DNA of 64,000 nt from NCBI GenBank assembly GCA_023101725.1, contig JALJCO010000083.1, positions 848,501 through 912,500 of the forward strand, given 5' to 3'. The notes under the pieces are model-generated. The model ran no database searches and was not told where the DNA came from. It saw only the letters and a list, made by a program, of their open reading frames with translations. Shown here one piece after another: positions 21,986 to 33,825 of this stretch. A program made the translations under genes and the position numbers. The stretch's first letter is position 1. Every line of letters begins with the position of its first letter. The DNA comes from Atherinomorus stipes (taxonomy: Eukaryota > Chordata > Actinopteri > Atheriniformes > Atherinidae).

Positions 21986-22444
21986 CACGTATAAATTCCT
22001 ACAAATAAGGTCCAGGTTATCCTTGAATAACCCTTTGCCACCCTGTGGCCGCCCCTAAAAAAAATCTCTGCTAACGGCTTACAAACCTCTGATTACAGGG
22101 CATATATAAGCTAAATATGTTCCCCTCACCAGTATAAAAACTAATTTGGTGTTAAATATTAGTTTCTTTATGGATCTAATTTCCAGTACGGAAGTAAAAC
22201 GGCTGACTGTACTGAGCAACCAAAACTCTCAACCAATCTCTACATGTTTTATGCCCCTTTTATGACGTCGCCCCGAAACAGACACAGAGTCTGAGGGTCA
22301 CAGAATTTGTTTTAGCACTAGATTCATCACTCACGTGGACACTATTTGTAAACAGTAATGGATGATCGGACTCCGATCGACAGAATAAAACAGACCAGCC
22401 TGTTATGGAGCTGTATGCTTGACCCAGAGTCTGATATGAAGTTT
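21986..22444. other. Unassigned non-coding sequence
   Basis: No gene seen. The words CCATGACAAGTAAATG (21973) and CCCTGACAAGTAAATTAG (22471) are near-duplicates and may be two edges of one interrupted repeat. Confidence 0.4.
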
Positions 22445-23215
22445 TGAAGTACACGCAGTACCACAGATACCCCTGACAAGTAAATTAGCAAACAAATCAT
22501 CGGTTAACAGTTAGCATTGAGCTGGGAGATGTTTTCACTCACCGGTGTTGTTGTCCGTCCATGAGGCGTTTTTATGGTGTGAAGTGAACTGTGTCAAGTT
22601 TCAGAAGTAATCCCAGAGAAAAAAAAAACACTTTCTGCCTGAGATTCATGAAGTTGTCAGGAGTGAAGTTCACACACAAAGCTGAGGGTTTTTTCTGCTC
22701 CTGAAGATAAAATCCAACCACTTCTGGCAAGTTGATTCATCGTCCAGTACAACGACTAAACTCTCACGCCAAACACAACCACATTTTTTACAACTTGCAG
22801 TCATCTAGAGCTTAAAAATAAATAAATGAATAAAATTCTTCTGAACTCTGAAGCGAACGTCTGTTCGCTGATGGCTGCTTGTCTCTGAGGAAATCTTCCT
22901 GCAGGCTGTTTGTTTTTTTCCTCAGAGTGTGAGGTCAGGATTCTCCTTGAATTTCTCTTGAACAAAGAGGGCATCTTGCTACAATGCTGCACATGCGTAT
23001 TTGTCGCTTCATGATTGGTGCCACCTCATTACGTACACCGGTGGTCAGTCAGTCGTGTTCAGGGAGCTAGAGCTTGGCCTGAATATTCATATATATTACT
23101 AAAATATGCACAAATTAAGAAATTGATGACTTAAATGAAGTTTTTATGAGGAAATAACAGTAACATGCTTAGAAAATCTTAAAAGTCCATTTTTCATGAT
23201 ACAGCTCCTTTAAAC
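22445..23215. repeat. Probable unclassified dispersed repeat
   Basis: The right end TTTTCATGATACAGCTCCTTTAA is of a type I recognise from common fish DNA repeats. The body includes GAAAAAAAAAACACTTTCTGCC and the CACACAAAGCTGAGGG stretch. No matching left terminus or duplication was found, so limits are approximate. Confidence 0.35.
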
Positions 23216-24724
23216 TGGAAGCTGAGGATAAAGAAGATAAACACAGGAGATTTTAAAAATGATGAGAAAAATGGACAAAAGAAAAATAAAGACATTTTAC
23301 AAATAAAACGATGATACTGAGTAATCATTTATTGTATGGAGAAACAACTGGGCCATTGATGGAGCCAACCTGCAGGACCAATGATATGACATGCCTTTAC
23401 AGAGCTGGAAATAGCTTTTATGTATGAGTTTCATAGCATTTGTAAACAGCTGGTCAGGTACAGGAAAGATGAAACAAAGCAAGGCACCATCTGCTGAGCA
23501 TCCTGAACTCCCACGAGGTTCTTATGTTGTGATGGTAATCACCAACAATGGTAAGCCAAGAGATGTTAGTCTCCTTCTTTTAGTTAGGCTCCCTCAAAAC
23601 AGCTAGATGTCGACTAAGTCTACAGACCTCATGGCCCACATGTTTAACTTTGACATATGAGAGATGCTAAACCTCCAGAAGAGGCACCAGATAACAAGCA
23701 CAGACTTTTCTGCTCTTGTGTTAATGTTAATCATGAAAATTATAGCAGCATTTGTTCCTGCTGTTATGGCTACTAGGCTACACGTTCTGTTATGTCTTTG
23801 CCTGAAGGCTCCTCAATGTTTCATAAAACTGCTGAAGCTACTCTGTCGATCCCATCATGAGGGTCTGCATTTTTGATTTGAAGAATGTTTTAGTTATGTT
23901 ATCTTATTTCTGTCTAAATTATTAGTTTCCTTAAGTTTTTCTTCTCTCTTTTGGGGTTCATCACTTTAACATATTTGTAGTTGCTGTTGAGATGGAACTA
24001 AGCACAAATATGCTATCAGTTTTTCTCTGAAGTGTTGGTGGTGCCAGTGAATTTAAAATAACCAGTTTTGAAATTGTCTCTTCACCTCTTCATCACAAGG
24101 TCTATTTCATCTCCTGCCAGTCCAAAATTACATACCCCGAACAAATGAAGAACATCTTTACAACGGAAAGTCAATATGTGAGATTACAACAAGTGTCAGA
24201 ATCCACTGTGTCAGAGTAAATTTACCGGTAACACAGTAGAAAATGTAGATATTATCTCTTCCTAATAAAACCATGTTATTCTCAGTGAAAACCAGAAGAT
24301 AGCAGCCCAGTTCATCTAGGAATGAGAATGTCTGATAAAGAACTGCACAAAAGTAGAAGTTAAAAAAGTGGACCTGAGCAGTTTAACAGATGCTTGAAGG
24401 AAGGGGGGTGTTATGCAGGTAAATGTCTTGGCAACCCATCAGCTGATTTACCTGCTGACCATCACATGATTATGAAGTCATTCTACATTCACACATTTTA
24501 TGATTCTTATCTCTCAATTCATCTATGAATGATTACAGAGTTTAATCCTACCTCTTTGGATACGTGCTTATTTTAGTGACCACTGATACAATTTTGTAGT
24601 TTCCTAAATGATTACTGGTTTTATGACTGGCGTATTCACAGTAGATACAGTCTCTGAGGCCGCTTCCTTTTGGGGCTTGATGTTTCAGCAGCTTTCAGGG
24701 AATCTCATTTGACAACATTGTTAT
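23216..24724. other. Unassigned non-coding sequence
   Basis: AT-rich, no gene or transposon ends. Confidence 0.5.
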
Positions 24725-24727
24725 TTA

Positions 24728-25630
24728 GGGCCTGTCCCAATACACCCCCTAGCACTATTTTTTAGCCCTATCCCTAAATTTTGTGCATTCCCGTGAGGGT
24801 AGTGGTGTCCCAATTGCTCTTGGCATGTATGGGTTGTGGACATAATGAGGGGTAGGGCCAGGGGTATGAATCTCGTCCTTCGGAGCGAGGGATTTCAGAT
24901 GCTGACTTGCTAAGGAAGGGTCAGACAAAATTCCCAGAGAGCTTTACGTCATCATTTGCAAGTAAGGCCGAATCCCAATGTCCCCCCACTAGCCCTCACC
25001 CACTACCACTACATCCTCAAATTGAGGCCACAAGGAGTAGGGCTTTGTAATCTTCCCTAGGAATTGGGACACTACTTGCTGCATTTACGTTCAGGCATGT
25101 AAGCGACTGCGTAGTGATGTTTGCACATATGTCTCACCATAACAACACACCCAGCTACAACATGGAGTTAACAGTTGTGGTCGTTTTTCTTTTTTACATC
25201 TCTCTTCACGCTTCGGTTGATTAATAAACAAAACAACCACATAAGAAAGAAGTTGCCATGACGACTGTTGTCTCTTGTAAGCTGCCAAAAAGCCTTTGCA
25301 AGCTTTTCATCAGTATTTTAGCCTAGCTAGCATGACTAGTCTGGCTAACGTTGCGAACAAATGTGTAATCTGTTCATATGTACATTTGTAAGTTTTCTTC
25401 TGCGAATTCTCTCTGGAGGTTGCTATTGTTCCCCTTTCTCTGGCCCTTCCTCAGCAAATCAGCATCTGACTTCCCTCAATCTGAAGTGCTAGATTCATAC
25501 CCCTACCCCTCATTATGTCCACTACTGCTACATGCAAAGAGGAATTGGGACAGTACTATCTTCACGGGAACATGCTAAATTTAGGGGTAGAGCTAAAAAG
25601 TAGGGCTAGGGGGTGTACTGGGACACACCA
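24728..25630. mobile_element. PIF/Harbinger-like non-autonomous element with TTA flanks
   Basis: A long terminal inverted repeat of about 50 bp pairs 24728-24783 with the right end. Left: TGTCCCAATACACCCCCTAG; right in reverse: TGTCCCAGTACACCCCCTAG, continuing through TTTTTTAGC and CCCTAAATTT. TTA sits at both flanks (24725-24727 and 25631-25633), matching the 3-bp TWA duplication of PIF/Harbinger. Symmetry continues further inward (GGACATAATGAGGGGTAGGG and its mirror near 25505). Within it, 24966-25075 holds another CCGAATCCCAAT...GAATTGGGAC unit, probably a nested relative. There is no transposase. Related copies lie at 58523-59107 and 62196-62304. Confidence 0.8.
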
Positions 25631-25646
25631 TTAGTCTCCTACCCTA

Positions 25647-26041
25647 CGTCATGATCTGAGGGTTCTTTGGTTGTGTTTGTCAAGCATCATCCCATTGTGT
25701 TTCCTGCTTTATTTTGTCGTTCTTCTCCTTGTGTATTCTGTCCAGTTTACTTCCTGTTCCTAGCTCACCTGCTTATTGTTTGTAATCTGCAGCACCTGCT
25801 TTTATTTCCTCATTTGTTCCTCTGTATATATACTGTCGGTTTTCAGTTGTTTCTTTGCCAGATCATTTTCGTTTCTCCCCTTGTGTCTAGTTCCTGTTGT
25901 TTCCTTAGTGCTCTGTCATCCTTCCCTCAGTGTTCCTGTTTTATTTTGAATTTTGTTTAATGAACCTTTTGTTTCTGCATCTGCCTGCTTCCTGGTTTCC
26001 AGTCCTGCATTTGGGTCCTTCCATTCCTTCACCCCATGACA
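25647..26041 (+). mobile_element. Solo LTR (Gypsy-like), 395 bp
   Basis: It starts CGTCATGATCTGAG (the canonical TG mutated to CG) and ends CACCCCATGACA. The flanks are CCCTA (25642-25646) and ACCTA (26042-26046), a 4-of-5 duplication. Inside are a TATA-like TATATATAC at about 25826, T-rich U3/R text, AATGAACC in place of AATAAA, and the CATCTGCCTGCTTCCTGG block near the 3' end typical of a common fish LTR family. No internal retroelement sequence is left, so it formed by LTR-LTR recombination. It lies only 13 bp beyond the Harbinger-like element's TTA. Confidence 0.75.
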
Positions 26042-26046
26042 ACCTA

Positions 26047-26549
26047 TTCATTTAAAACTCATATATTTGGGCATTTTGCCATAAGGCTGTGTCCCCCACA
26101 CTATTTCTATTTTGACATGAACATTTTCAAATAATATTTGAGACTTCTCTGGTTCATATATGATCCATAATTGGATATGAAATGTCTGTGCTCATGGCAT
26201 AAACTGCTCCTTGGCATCTTTCATCCACTTGTATTGGATGATATCTGACAAAAAGGGGGCCATGATATGATACAGGCTATATATATTAGTTTTCCCATCC
26301 CTACAGCCCATATGTGGAATTCAACAGCTGTCAAGAAAAAAAGGAAATCACATAAACACAAGAAACAAGAGAAATCAGCCACTGCAAAGTACATCAGCTG
26401 CATCTCTGCACAATAGTCCTCAATCATGTTTAAGACTGAGCTGTAATAATGTGGATTAAAAGCACCGGGTCATTTATCTTTATACAGGTCTAATTCCTGC
26501 TCTGTGCCATATGCTTTGATTTAACAAAATCATAAAAAATGATATTTCA
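26047..26549. other. Unassigned non-coding sequence
   Basis: Nothing recognisable. Confidence 0.45.
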
Positions 26550-26790
26550 CTCCTACTCATCTTCAGCACCATGCCTCTCAATGATTACACAATTGAAGCG
26601 TCTTTCCTCAAGTTCAGGATCCTGCTGTTTATACCTGATTTAAGGGTGTAATTTCATGGCATTTGGTTACTACAGGCCCCTCGTCTCCGGTCTACATGAA
26701 AAAGCACAGCTTACATGGACTGTAATTCTGGCAATTTGCAGCCGAACTGCATGCGTAACTTCAAGGAGTATAGCTGGTTTGTAGAGGAAT
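26550..26790. other. Repeat-free segment, candidate conserved non-coding element
   Basis: High-complexity text without transposon ends (GTCTTTCCTCAAGTTCAGG through GCATGCGTAACTTCAAGG). Conservation is a guess from texture only. Confidence 0.2.
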
Positions 26791-26809
26791 ACTTTGTTTT
26801 GAAAAAGAC

Positions 26810-26829
26810 AAAAAAAAAAAAAAAAAAAA
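26810..26829. repeat. Poly-A tract (20 A)
   Basis: A homopolymer of 20 A, followed about 60 bp later by a T12 tract at about 26890. No retroposon body is recognised before it. Confidence 0.9.
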
Positions 26830-26974
26830 CATGAACTAATGAGCAGCCATGAAAGAGTTTAAAATAGACCAGTATATATAAAGGAAAACTTTTTTTTTTT
26901 TTTAGCTAAGCACAGTTTGGGCCTGACCTCATTGTGTTTAATTTGAAAAATATATCATTTTGGCCGATGCCTTT

Positions 26975-27440
26975 TGCATCCCCCACTGCGTCTTCTTGGT
27001 AACACGGCAAATCCCCACAGCATCAAGCATAAAGGATGAAGTAGCTCATAGTGGAGGGTTATTAGTAAAATGTCTAAACTTAACAGGCATGAATGTGAGG
27101 CTATTACGGTTACCACAGGCCAATGACTATTAACCTGTCTACTGTGATTAAGTACAGCTACAAGGGAACGACGCAGACATCAAGACGATGAGGAATTAGA
27201 GGACAAATGGCTGGGGTGTGACAAGCTTATAGAAACAGTCTGGTAAAAGTATTGTGGAATTTCTACCAATCAGCTGTACTATGATTATTCTGCTTCAGCT
27301 CTTGCAAATTTAAAACATGACTGATGGTTTGGTTACTCTCGTGTGCTGCAGTTATTAACATGGCAGGTGGATAATTTGCAGGGTTATATCTGGTTATGTG
27401 AAAGGTACATTTATCACCCTATTCAAAGGTGTAATCAGGG
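26975..27440. other. Repeat-free segment, candidate conserved non-coding element
   Basis: Balanced composition, no repeat ends. Texture resembles regulatory conserved sequence (GGCCAATGACTATTAACCTG, GTGATTAAGTACAGC). Unsupported beyond that. Confidence 0.22.
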
Positions 27441-27615
27441 GTCAGTGTTGCATTTCAGTGCAGGTACCTGCAACCCACAGTAGCAGCTGTCAGGAGTTAT
27501 ATAAAAAAAAATCAGTGGAATTATTTAACAGATGAAAAAAAGATCCTGTTGCCATTAAATTTTGCTTTATGAAAAAAAAGATGCATTTAAATTTTATACC
27601 ATATTTTGTTAAATA

Positions 27616-27850
27616 TACAGTTGTGTGAAAAAGTGTTTGATTGCAGTTGTTGCTGCTAAGGGTGGCCCGACCAGTTTTTAGGTTTAGGGGGCAATCATTT
27701 TTTCACACAGGGCCATGGAGGTTTGGACTTAAATTATTAAGTTAAGTTTATTAAGTTAATAAACTATGTTAATTAAGATGATTCTGATTCAACGTTTGAT
27801 GTGTATTTATGACACCTTTTAGATTTCTTTTCAATTTAAGAAAGTCTACA
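27616..27850. mobile_element. Tc1/mariner-type MITE fragment
   Basis: The left end CAGTTGTGTGAAAAAGTGTTTG follows a TA. It is followed by GGTGGCCCGACCAGTTTTTAGG, GGGGGCAATCATTTTTTCACACAGGGCCATGG and GGTTTGGA, in the order of a common fish Tc1-related element whose ends read CAGT(T/G)GTGTGAAAAAGTG. The right inverted repeat was not found, so the copy is truncated. Confidence 0.6.
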
Positions 27851-27865
27851 TCCAAAAGCATTCTG

Positions 27866-28164
27866 TAGTGATACACAATGTCATTGGCCCGATATCAGCA
27901 TCGGCTGATATTAGCTTTAAATCTGAATATCATTATCGGCCAATATGGACAGAATATCAGCCCAGATGTAAATAACCAATTTTCTTTTTTAAAATCCATT
28001 TGACATGGGAAAAAAAAGGAGACCATGCCCACCATGCAAATTTTGCACAAGGAATGAAAATTGCATCAATTCAGCTTTAATATTGGTATTGGTTATGGGC
28101 CAAATTAGTTGTAAAATATCGGCATGTTGGATATCGGTCAAAAATCCAACATTGTGCATCCCTA
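27866..28164. mobile_element. Non-autonomous hAT element, TAGTGATACACAATG type
   Basis: The ends TAGTGATACACAATG and CATTGTGCATCCCTA are inverted. The interior is full of GATATCGG/CCGATATCAG motifs as in 10336-10921. Flanking 8-mers GCATTCTG and GCACTGAG agree at only 5 of 8, so the duplication has decayed. 299 bp, no transposase. Confidence 0.75.
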
Positions 28165-29169
28165 GCACTGAGTATTTTTTTTTAGAAGATGGCAGACCAG
28201 GATGTTGCCATCCCATGTGATAATGTAACAGCTGACAGAAAGTGTTGCCAAGGGTTTCAAGTTTCAAATTTAACCAAACCAATCAGAAAGTTGACAGAAA
28301 GGCAAAAAAAAAGTCAAAATGATGTCAGAAAATGTCTTAACGAGATCTTTTCAAAACAGAAACCCCCTCCTTGACCAATTCCTTTCTTTTTCTTGCACTT
28401 TGTGCTTCTATTTGATCTGACAGCAGCAAAAATGATCTGTGCTGAGAGGTGCGCACCGTAGTTTAAGTTCAAGGATAACTTCAAAGTGATGTCTTTCAAA
28501 CTGATACAGTTTGACTATGCTGCTTTTTTTTCCCCTCACATGATTTCATCCTGAATTTGAGTTATTCCTTACCCTCATTTCTCTCTGTTTTTGCACACTG
28601 CATTAGATGCTTTTCTAAAATGGATATGGGTTTATCATGGTAAGATTTCCCAAATCGATTTTGTTTGAAGATGTCTAATGGAAAGTGTCAACATGTGATG
28701 AAGGAATGGTGCTGCTAATGCATTGCAGCGATGCCACCTTATGATAACAAATGACTTCCAGACATATATGTAGTCTACAACAGACTATATGCTGACCTGA
28801 GAACAACCCCCTTGCATTAAAGACATAATCACCAGATGCACCAAGTAATATCTCTTACATTATTGAAGTATTGATTTTGTTCCTTGAATTACAAATGAAG
28901 TCTGGGAGTCGCACTGTCCAGGAGATGAAATATAACGCACAACAACAGCAAAAGAAGTCGGATCTAGTATCAGTGCACCATCTCCAACCAGTTAAACAGC
29001 ATTTGTTTATTATGCTAAACATTCCCCAGCAGCCCAATCAAGTCGTGCCATTTCTGAGAAGTAAGTCTGTTTTTTCAGGTCAATCATTTGCCTCGTATAT
29101 GTGCAATTTTTCATTTCTTCTTCACAGAAGTCAAATAGGATTAGCTAGTCAAATGTGTTAATGAATTAT
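28165..29169. other. Unassigned non-coding sequence
   Basis: No gene or repeat end. Two overlapping opposite frames at 28855-29161 show no family resemblance. Confidence 0.5.
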
Positions 29170-29660
29170 TGACATATAACAGCCTCTGCTCTCCGTTAGT
29201 GCCCAGACAGAATGATTATTGCTTCTTAGTCTGTTATAATTGTTCCTCTATATTCTTGGTCATATATTTTTTCTGTTGCTGATGGGAAACTTCACTCTGT
29301 TTTCATGGATAATGCAGTAATACGGGATTTAAAGGGTTCATTTTTGTATTCCAACCAAACAACTTAAACTAAGAGGTCCAAACTTGAAAAATAGACACAT
29401 TTTACAGCAGTGCTGTAATCGTTCTAAATGTTATTTCTGCTGAAAGGGACTGAAGAGGACATTATTAGTTATTGCACTGCAGGCAGTTATGTTCAGGGGT
29501 CCCCGGTGGACAATAATGTCCCCTCAGAGAATGAGTTATGATCATAGCATGAGTGGTTAAAAACAGCCACAATAAAGGCTTTGGAAATGGGAGCAGATAA
29601 AATTGCTTTTGATTCTATTGACCATCCACTTAGACCTCTGTGGAGTGGAACCAATCAATA
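29170..29660. other. Repeat-free segment, candidate conserved non-coding element
   Basis: Complex, repeat-free sequence around GACAATAATGTCCCCTCAGAG and GAGTTATGATCATAGCATGAG. Proposed only on texture. Confidence 0.2.
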
Positions 29661-30010
29661 ATCATATATATCTATTAATACATATAATGGAAAATTGGAG
29701 ATCTTTAAAAGTGCTGCATTCAGCAAAACTGACAGTCTGCTGAAGTTTGTCCTGAAGCTACTTTCCATCACTGATGTTTGTCATGTTGGTTGTCTGTCTG
29801 ATCTTGGACGAGTTGAACTGAAAGTCATTTTGATGTACTGGGACACTGGTTCAATGACAAAGCAATTCTAATTTTGATTCTGATCTGAGAACAATTTGTC
29901 AGTCATACATGAGTTTCAGAGTTACTGCATAGTATAATACTTTTCCATACACATTAATTGCTATTTTGGGGCCTTTTTTGACGTCTGAGCACAAACATTT
30001 GCTGCAGATA

Positions 30011-30452
30011 CAGTCCACCTCAAAATTATTCAAACTCCTTAATTAAAGAAGGGAAAAAAGCATCTGTCAGTTAAATAAGTTGAAATTGACAAAAGTAATG
30101 ATAAATAAAAATTCTATAAAAATCATGACATTGATTTGGAATTGTGATTTGAAAGAAATATTAAAAACAAACACACAAAAAATAAAACAAGTAAACAAGC
30201 ATGATGGGGCTCCGAACCTTTTTACAGGTACACTGCTCATGGAAAAGGTGCTCTAATGTGTCTGGGACAGTTTTGTTTGTATGTTTTTATTATTTTCAGC
30301 CACAATTCAAAAGCAATATTTTTCTTCACTAAATTATAATTTTGTAATTTTTAATCTACAATTAGTTTCTTTAGTTTCCTGTTATTTGAATTAATATTGT
30401 GAATTTAGCTTTTTCTTCAATTGGAGGGTACAAACAATTTTGAGGATGACTG
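30011..30452. mobile_element. Tc1/mariner-like MITE with TA flanks
   Basis: The left end CAGTCCACCTCAAAATTATT and the right end in reverse, CAGTCATCCTCAAAATTGTT, match at about 16 of 20 positions. TA lies immediately outside both ends (30009-30010 and 30453-30454), the duplication expected of Tc1/mariner. 442 bp, AT-rich, no transposase. The divergence between the two ends suggests moderate age. Confidence 0.85.
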
Positions 30453-30454
30453 TA

Positions 30455-32631
30455 TATACGTGTGTTTTTAATTAAAGGGAGGTGAGTATAAAATAATCAA
30501 GCTGAAGTGGTGGTGAAAGCAGCTGCATGAGGGTTGTGAAAAAAGAAGTCCAAGAAGAAAATGGTTCACCAGTTAGTTGGCATTTTTCAGTTATCAGAGT
30601 TTCTTACATTGCTTCATAATTCTATCTTTCTTTCACTTTCTTTTGAGTCATCATATCAAATGGAAGATGACAGTTTGGAAGTGCTTCAGGGTCCTTAATG
30701 GTGGTCTGTCAAGGCGATCTTTTGATCCTTGGGGTGTTCAATTGACTGAATTGCTTAAAGTTGGGCTTCCTGCTTCAATGTGAAAAAGTATTGTCTTGGA
30801 AGGGCAAGAAGTCAACCAAAACTAGACCAAAGGCACTCTAAAATGTATTATCAGACTATTAAAAACCTTTATTAATTCATGAAATGAATGAACAAACAAA
30901 AATCATATAAGCTAAAACACTAACATGTTGCGACCCTCTCTTCATCAGAGTTAGTGTGCTTTGCACATGCTCAATCTTACTGATTGGGTTAAACTCCACC
31001 CAGCAAAACATCTCTGATCTACTGACTCCATGAGCCAGTGACAGTGATGATGATGATAATGATAATAATATATTTCCCATTGATGTCTGGTTGTATCATA
31101 ACCTGCCGTCTGTTTCTATCCATTTTAGTTTGTTTACTCCAATTTTATTCCTTTTCTTCGTTTCAAGCTTGTTTTCACTCTTCTATTTTTAATGTACTTT
31201 TTGTGTCTGTGCAAATAAACCTGCCTTGCCTATAGCAGTCAGTCATAAGATCAAGTTGGTTTTGGCATAATGCACCAGTGCATCTAAATAACTTGTATCT
31301 CCAAGCAGACACATATCCATTAATGAAATCCCTTGTGTGCAAAACTGACTAAAAAAGGATGTAATGTTTAATAAATAAATGCAATGTTCAGACTGGCTGA
31401 AGTGGTGGGATTATTCACAGAAAGCTGTGTCATGCAAAATGACATCCAGAAGCATACAGCTGGAGGGCAGGATCAAGTAACCAGGTTCCAGATGGAAGAT
31501 CTACAATTTTATGGATGTACTGACAAAGCTGTATACCATGGCTTAAGTCTGCCTTTCAACCAACAATTAAATCACGTGTTTTGTTTTACCACACTTATGA
31601 TGAAGTTATAAACTCATAAAACACAGCAGCAGCTACACTGGTCCACAACAGGAAAAGAAGCAGATTTGCAACAAAGATTAATTTAATTATATATTTTTAA
31701 TTTCAAGACAACAAAATTGCTACATGTGAGACAACCTGAAATGCCTCAAGACGCAATTTTGGAGAGGCACACACGGGGACTGCACTTTTCCAAAAGGCAT
31801 TTTTGTTCCCTGTACTTTTTTGATGTACAAAATCAATTTTTTCCAAGCCATCTTCAAATACAACATGAGCGTTGGCACACATGCCAACGTTGGTGTGGAT
31901 CACAGACGGGAGAGAGTTGACCTGTGCTGAACAGTGTATGTCAGGAAAGTTTAGCAAACCAGTCAGAGCCAACAAAAAACTTCAGACAATATTTTCCCCA
32001 TACAAACTATGCAAGTAGATGCTGTTCCATGCAGATAATGTTAGCAACACAACGACTGGTGAATACAGCCATATCATGTTAAGCTATTTAACAAGAATAC
32101 TAATGTTGTTGGTATCTCTTACATCCATTGCTTGTTAGTTTATGCTATGAATAAACCCAATCCTCTTTCGTTTATGTGCAGAGCTTGTGCTCATTACTGC
32201 TTTCCCTATATTTAAAAGAAATCTTTATTGCCACATTATATGAAGCCAGTCAAGCCCCGACCTGCTATCTCTATTGACTGTTGCTGATAGGTAAAATGTA
32301 TTATTATTATTTAAAAAGTAAGTAAATGCAATTTACAAATGTAATTTGATACATCCAATGTCACAATAATGTTGCATCTGCTGTTCATTGACATTGAATA
32401 TATAACAGCAGTGCTGCTCACTGTCCATTGATGCTCTGTTTTTTAAGGACTGGTCTAAGTATCACCTTGCTTTGCCTTTTTTATGTCATGTACTGCTTTT
32501 CTTTGGTTAAATTTCTTTTGAATTGAGTATTTCTGTGCTTCGCGGTGGATGGGGGTATGTGCCTATTTGTTGATTGTAAGTAATGGGGATTAATGAGTTG
32601 TCACATTAATCTGTGGGCTGTGTCCTGAGTT
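30455..32631. other. Unassigned non-coding sequence
   Basis: About 2.2 kb with no gene, RNA or identifiable repeat end. A short GATGATGATAATGATAATAAT run lies near 31046-31070. Frames of 60-90 codons are without resemblance. Confidence 0.5.
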
Positions 32632-32756
32632 TGAGCTCCATCTAACCCAAGAATCACTGACTGTGGACCTCCTGGGCTGGTAAACTGCAGGTTTTAGATG
32701 TTTCCTGCTCCAGCAAACCATTGAGTCATAAAGTGGCTTGTGCAGAACTTTGCACA
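32632..32756. mobile_element. hAT MITE remnant
   Basis: GCAGGTTTTAGATGTTTCCTGCTCCAGCAAACCATTGAGTCATAAAG followed by GGCTTGTGCAGAAC matches the interior of the CAGGGGTGGGCAACTCC-type MITEs (compare 7742-8621 and 41531). Both termini are too decayed to place. Confidence 0.5.
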
Positions 32757-32976
32757 CCATGGGCTTTAAGCACAACCCCACTCCTTCCTAACAAGCCAGC
32801 TCCTTTGTCTCCTGTCTTTCATTATTGAACAATTCGGTTACTCCATGTGTGCCTGACCTCAGTATCCACAAGGACAATGGCAAGACACACCTGGATTAAT
32901 CAGTTTGTCCAGTAATGAAAGACAGGAGACAAAGGAACTGGCTTAAGCTCAGTGGAGTTGTGCATAAAGCATGCTG
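32757..32976. mobile_element. Palindromic foldback element A
   Basis: Two arms of about 95 bp face each other. Left arm: GGGCTTTAAGCACAAC ... CCAGCTCCTTTGTCTCCTG ... CTTTCATTATTG. Right arm: TAATGAAAGACAGGAGACAAAGGA...CTGG ... GTTGTGCATAAAGC. The central spacer is about 40 bp. The same sequence family forms foldback B at 34661-35026. It has no coding capacity. Its right edge overlaps the start of the hAT transposase frame, so it probably inserted into that gene. Confidence 0.8.
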
Positions 32977-33825
32977 AGATACACACTAAGTAGAAGGCAA
33001 CCCCAAGTTGGAGATGAGAAAGCACTTCAGTTGTGCATCAACCTTTCAAGGATGCTTAGCGATTCTTTGTCTCCTCTTGAGACCATGAGTGTCATGACAA
33101 TTGCTACACTGCTTGATCCAAGATTCAAAGCTGTGGGCTTTTGCAGCCAAACCAATGCTCAAGCAGCCGTGAAACGTCTGACTGCAGAATGTGCCACCAT
33201 TATTATAGCCCAAACGGATGAAATCCATCTTGTTGCATCCACCTCCTCTCAGCAAGAGCCAGCAGCCGGCCCTGCAACTCAGACAGGTACAGTTTAATCT
33301 GAGACCCAACACGCATTAAAGGTTTCAGCATATTATACTGTGGTAAAATGGAGGTTTTAAATAAAGATTTTCCTAAATTCACATTTGCGTTAGAACATAT
33401 TCAAATATGTCATTTGAATGGCTTCAATTTAACTTTGAATTTATTGTAATTATTTAAATTATGTCTGCAGTCATTCATGATGTATGTTCTTTATAGGAGA
33501 TGGTTTGTGGGATCTCCTGGACAGCCATGTGGTGGAGAAACAAGCTAGAAATGCCACAGCAGAAGCCACAGTTGAGGTACAGAGGTACATGGCAGATCCA
33601 CTGATTCCCAGGACAGCGGATCCACTCCACTTCTGGGCAACAAGAAAGACAGTGTACCCACACTTGTACCAACTTGCACTGCAATTTCTGTGCACTCCAG
33701 CGTCATCCGTGCCATGTGAGAGAATTTTCTCCACGGCAGGAGAAATTGTCTCCAAGAAGAGAAACCGACTAAGTCCTAAAACAGTGGAGCAAATACTTTT
33801 CCTAAATAAAAATGTGATACATTAG
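32971..33825 (+). pseudogene. hAT-family transposase, C-terminal part, two exons
   Basis: Exon 1 is 32971-33286 and exon 2 is 33497-33825, separated by a 210-bp GT-AG intron (donor ACAG|GTACAG, acceptor TTCTTTATAG|GAG). Joining keeps one frame of 214 codons plus stop. Exon 1 carries the hAT core phrase TIATLLDPRFKAVGF; exon 2 carries the C-terminal dimerisation region (HFWATRKTVYPHLYQLALQF, then PCERIFSTAGEIVSKKRNRL and FLNKN), as in ZBED/hAT proteins. A full transposase would be about 600 residues with an N-terminal BED zinc finger and the rest of the RNase-H-like core; both are absent upstream, where foldback A begins. Frames are intact with no stop. The likeliest reading is a truncated transposase remnant; a small domesticated gene is possible but unproven. 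The ATG at 32971 lies in the foldback arm and is probably not an authentic start. Confidence 0.8.

Noticed and set aside
25667..25960. 97-codon hydrophobic frame as a membrane protein
   Set aside because: It is the T-rich interior of a solo LTR; hydrophobicity follows from T-rich codons.
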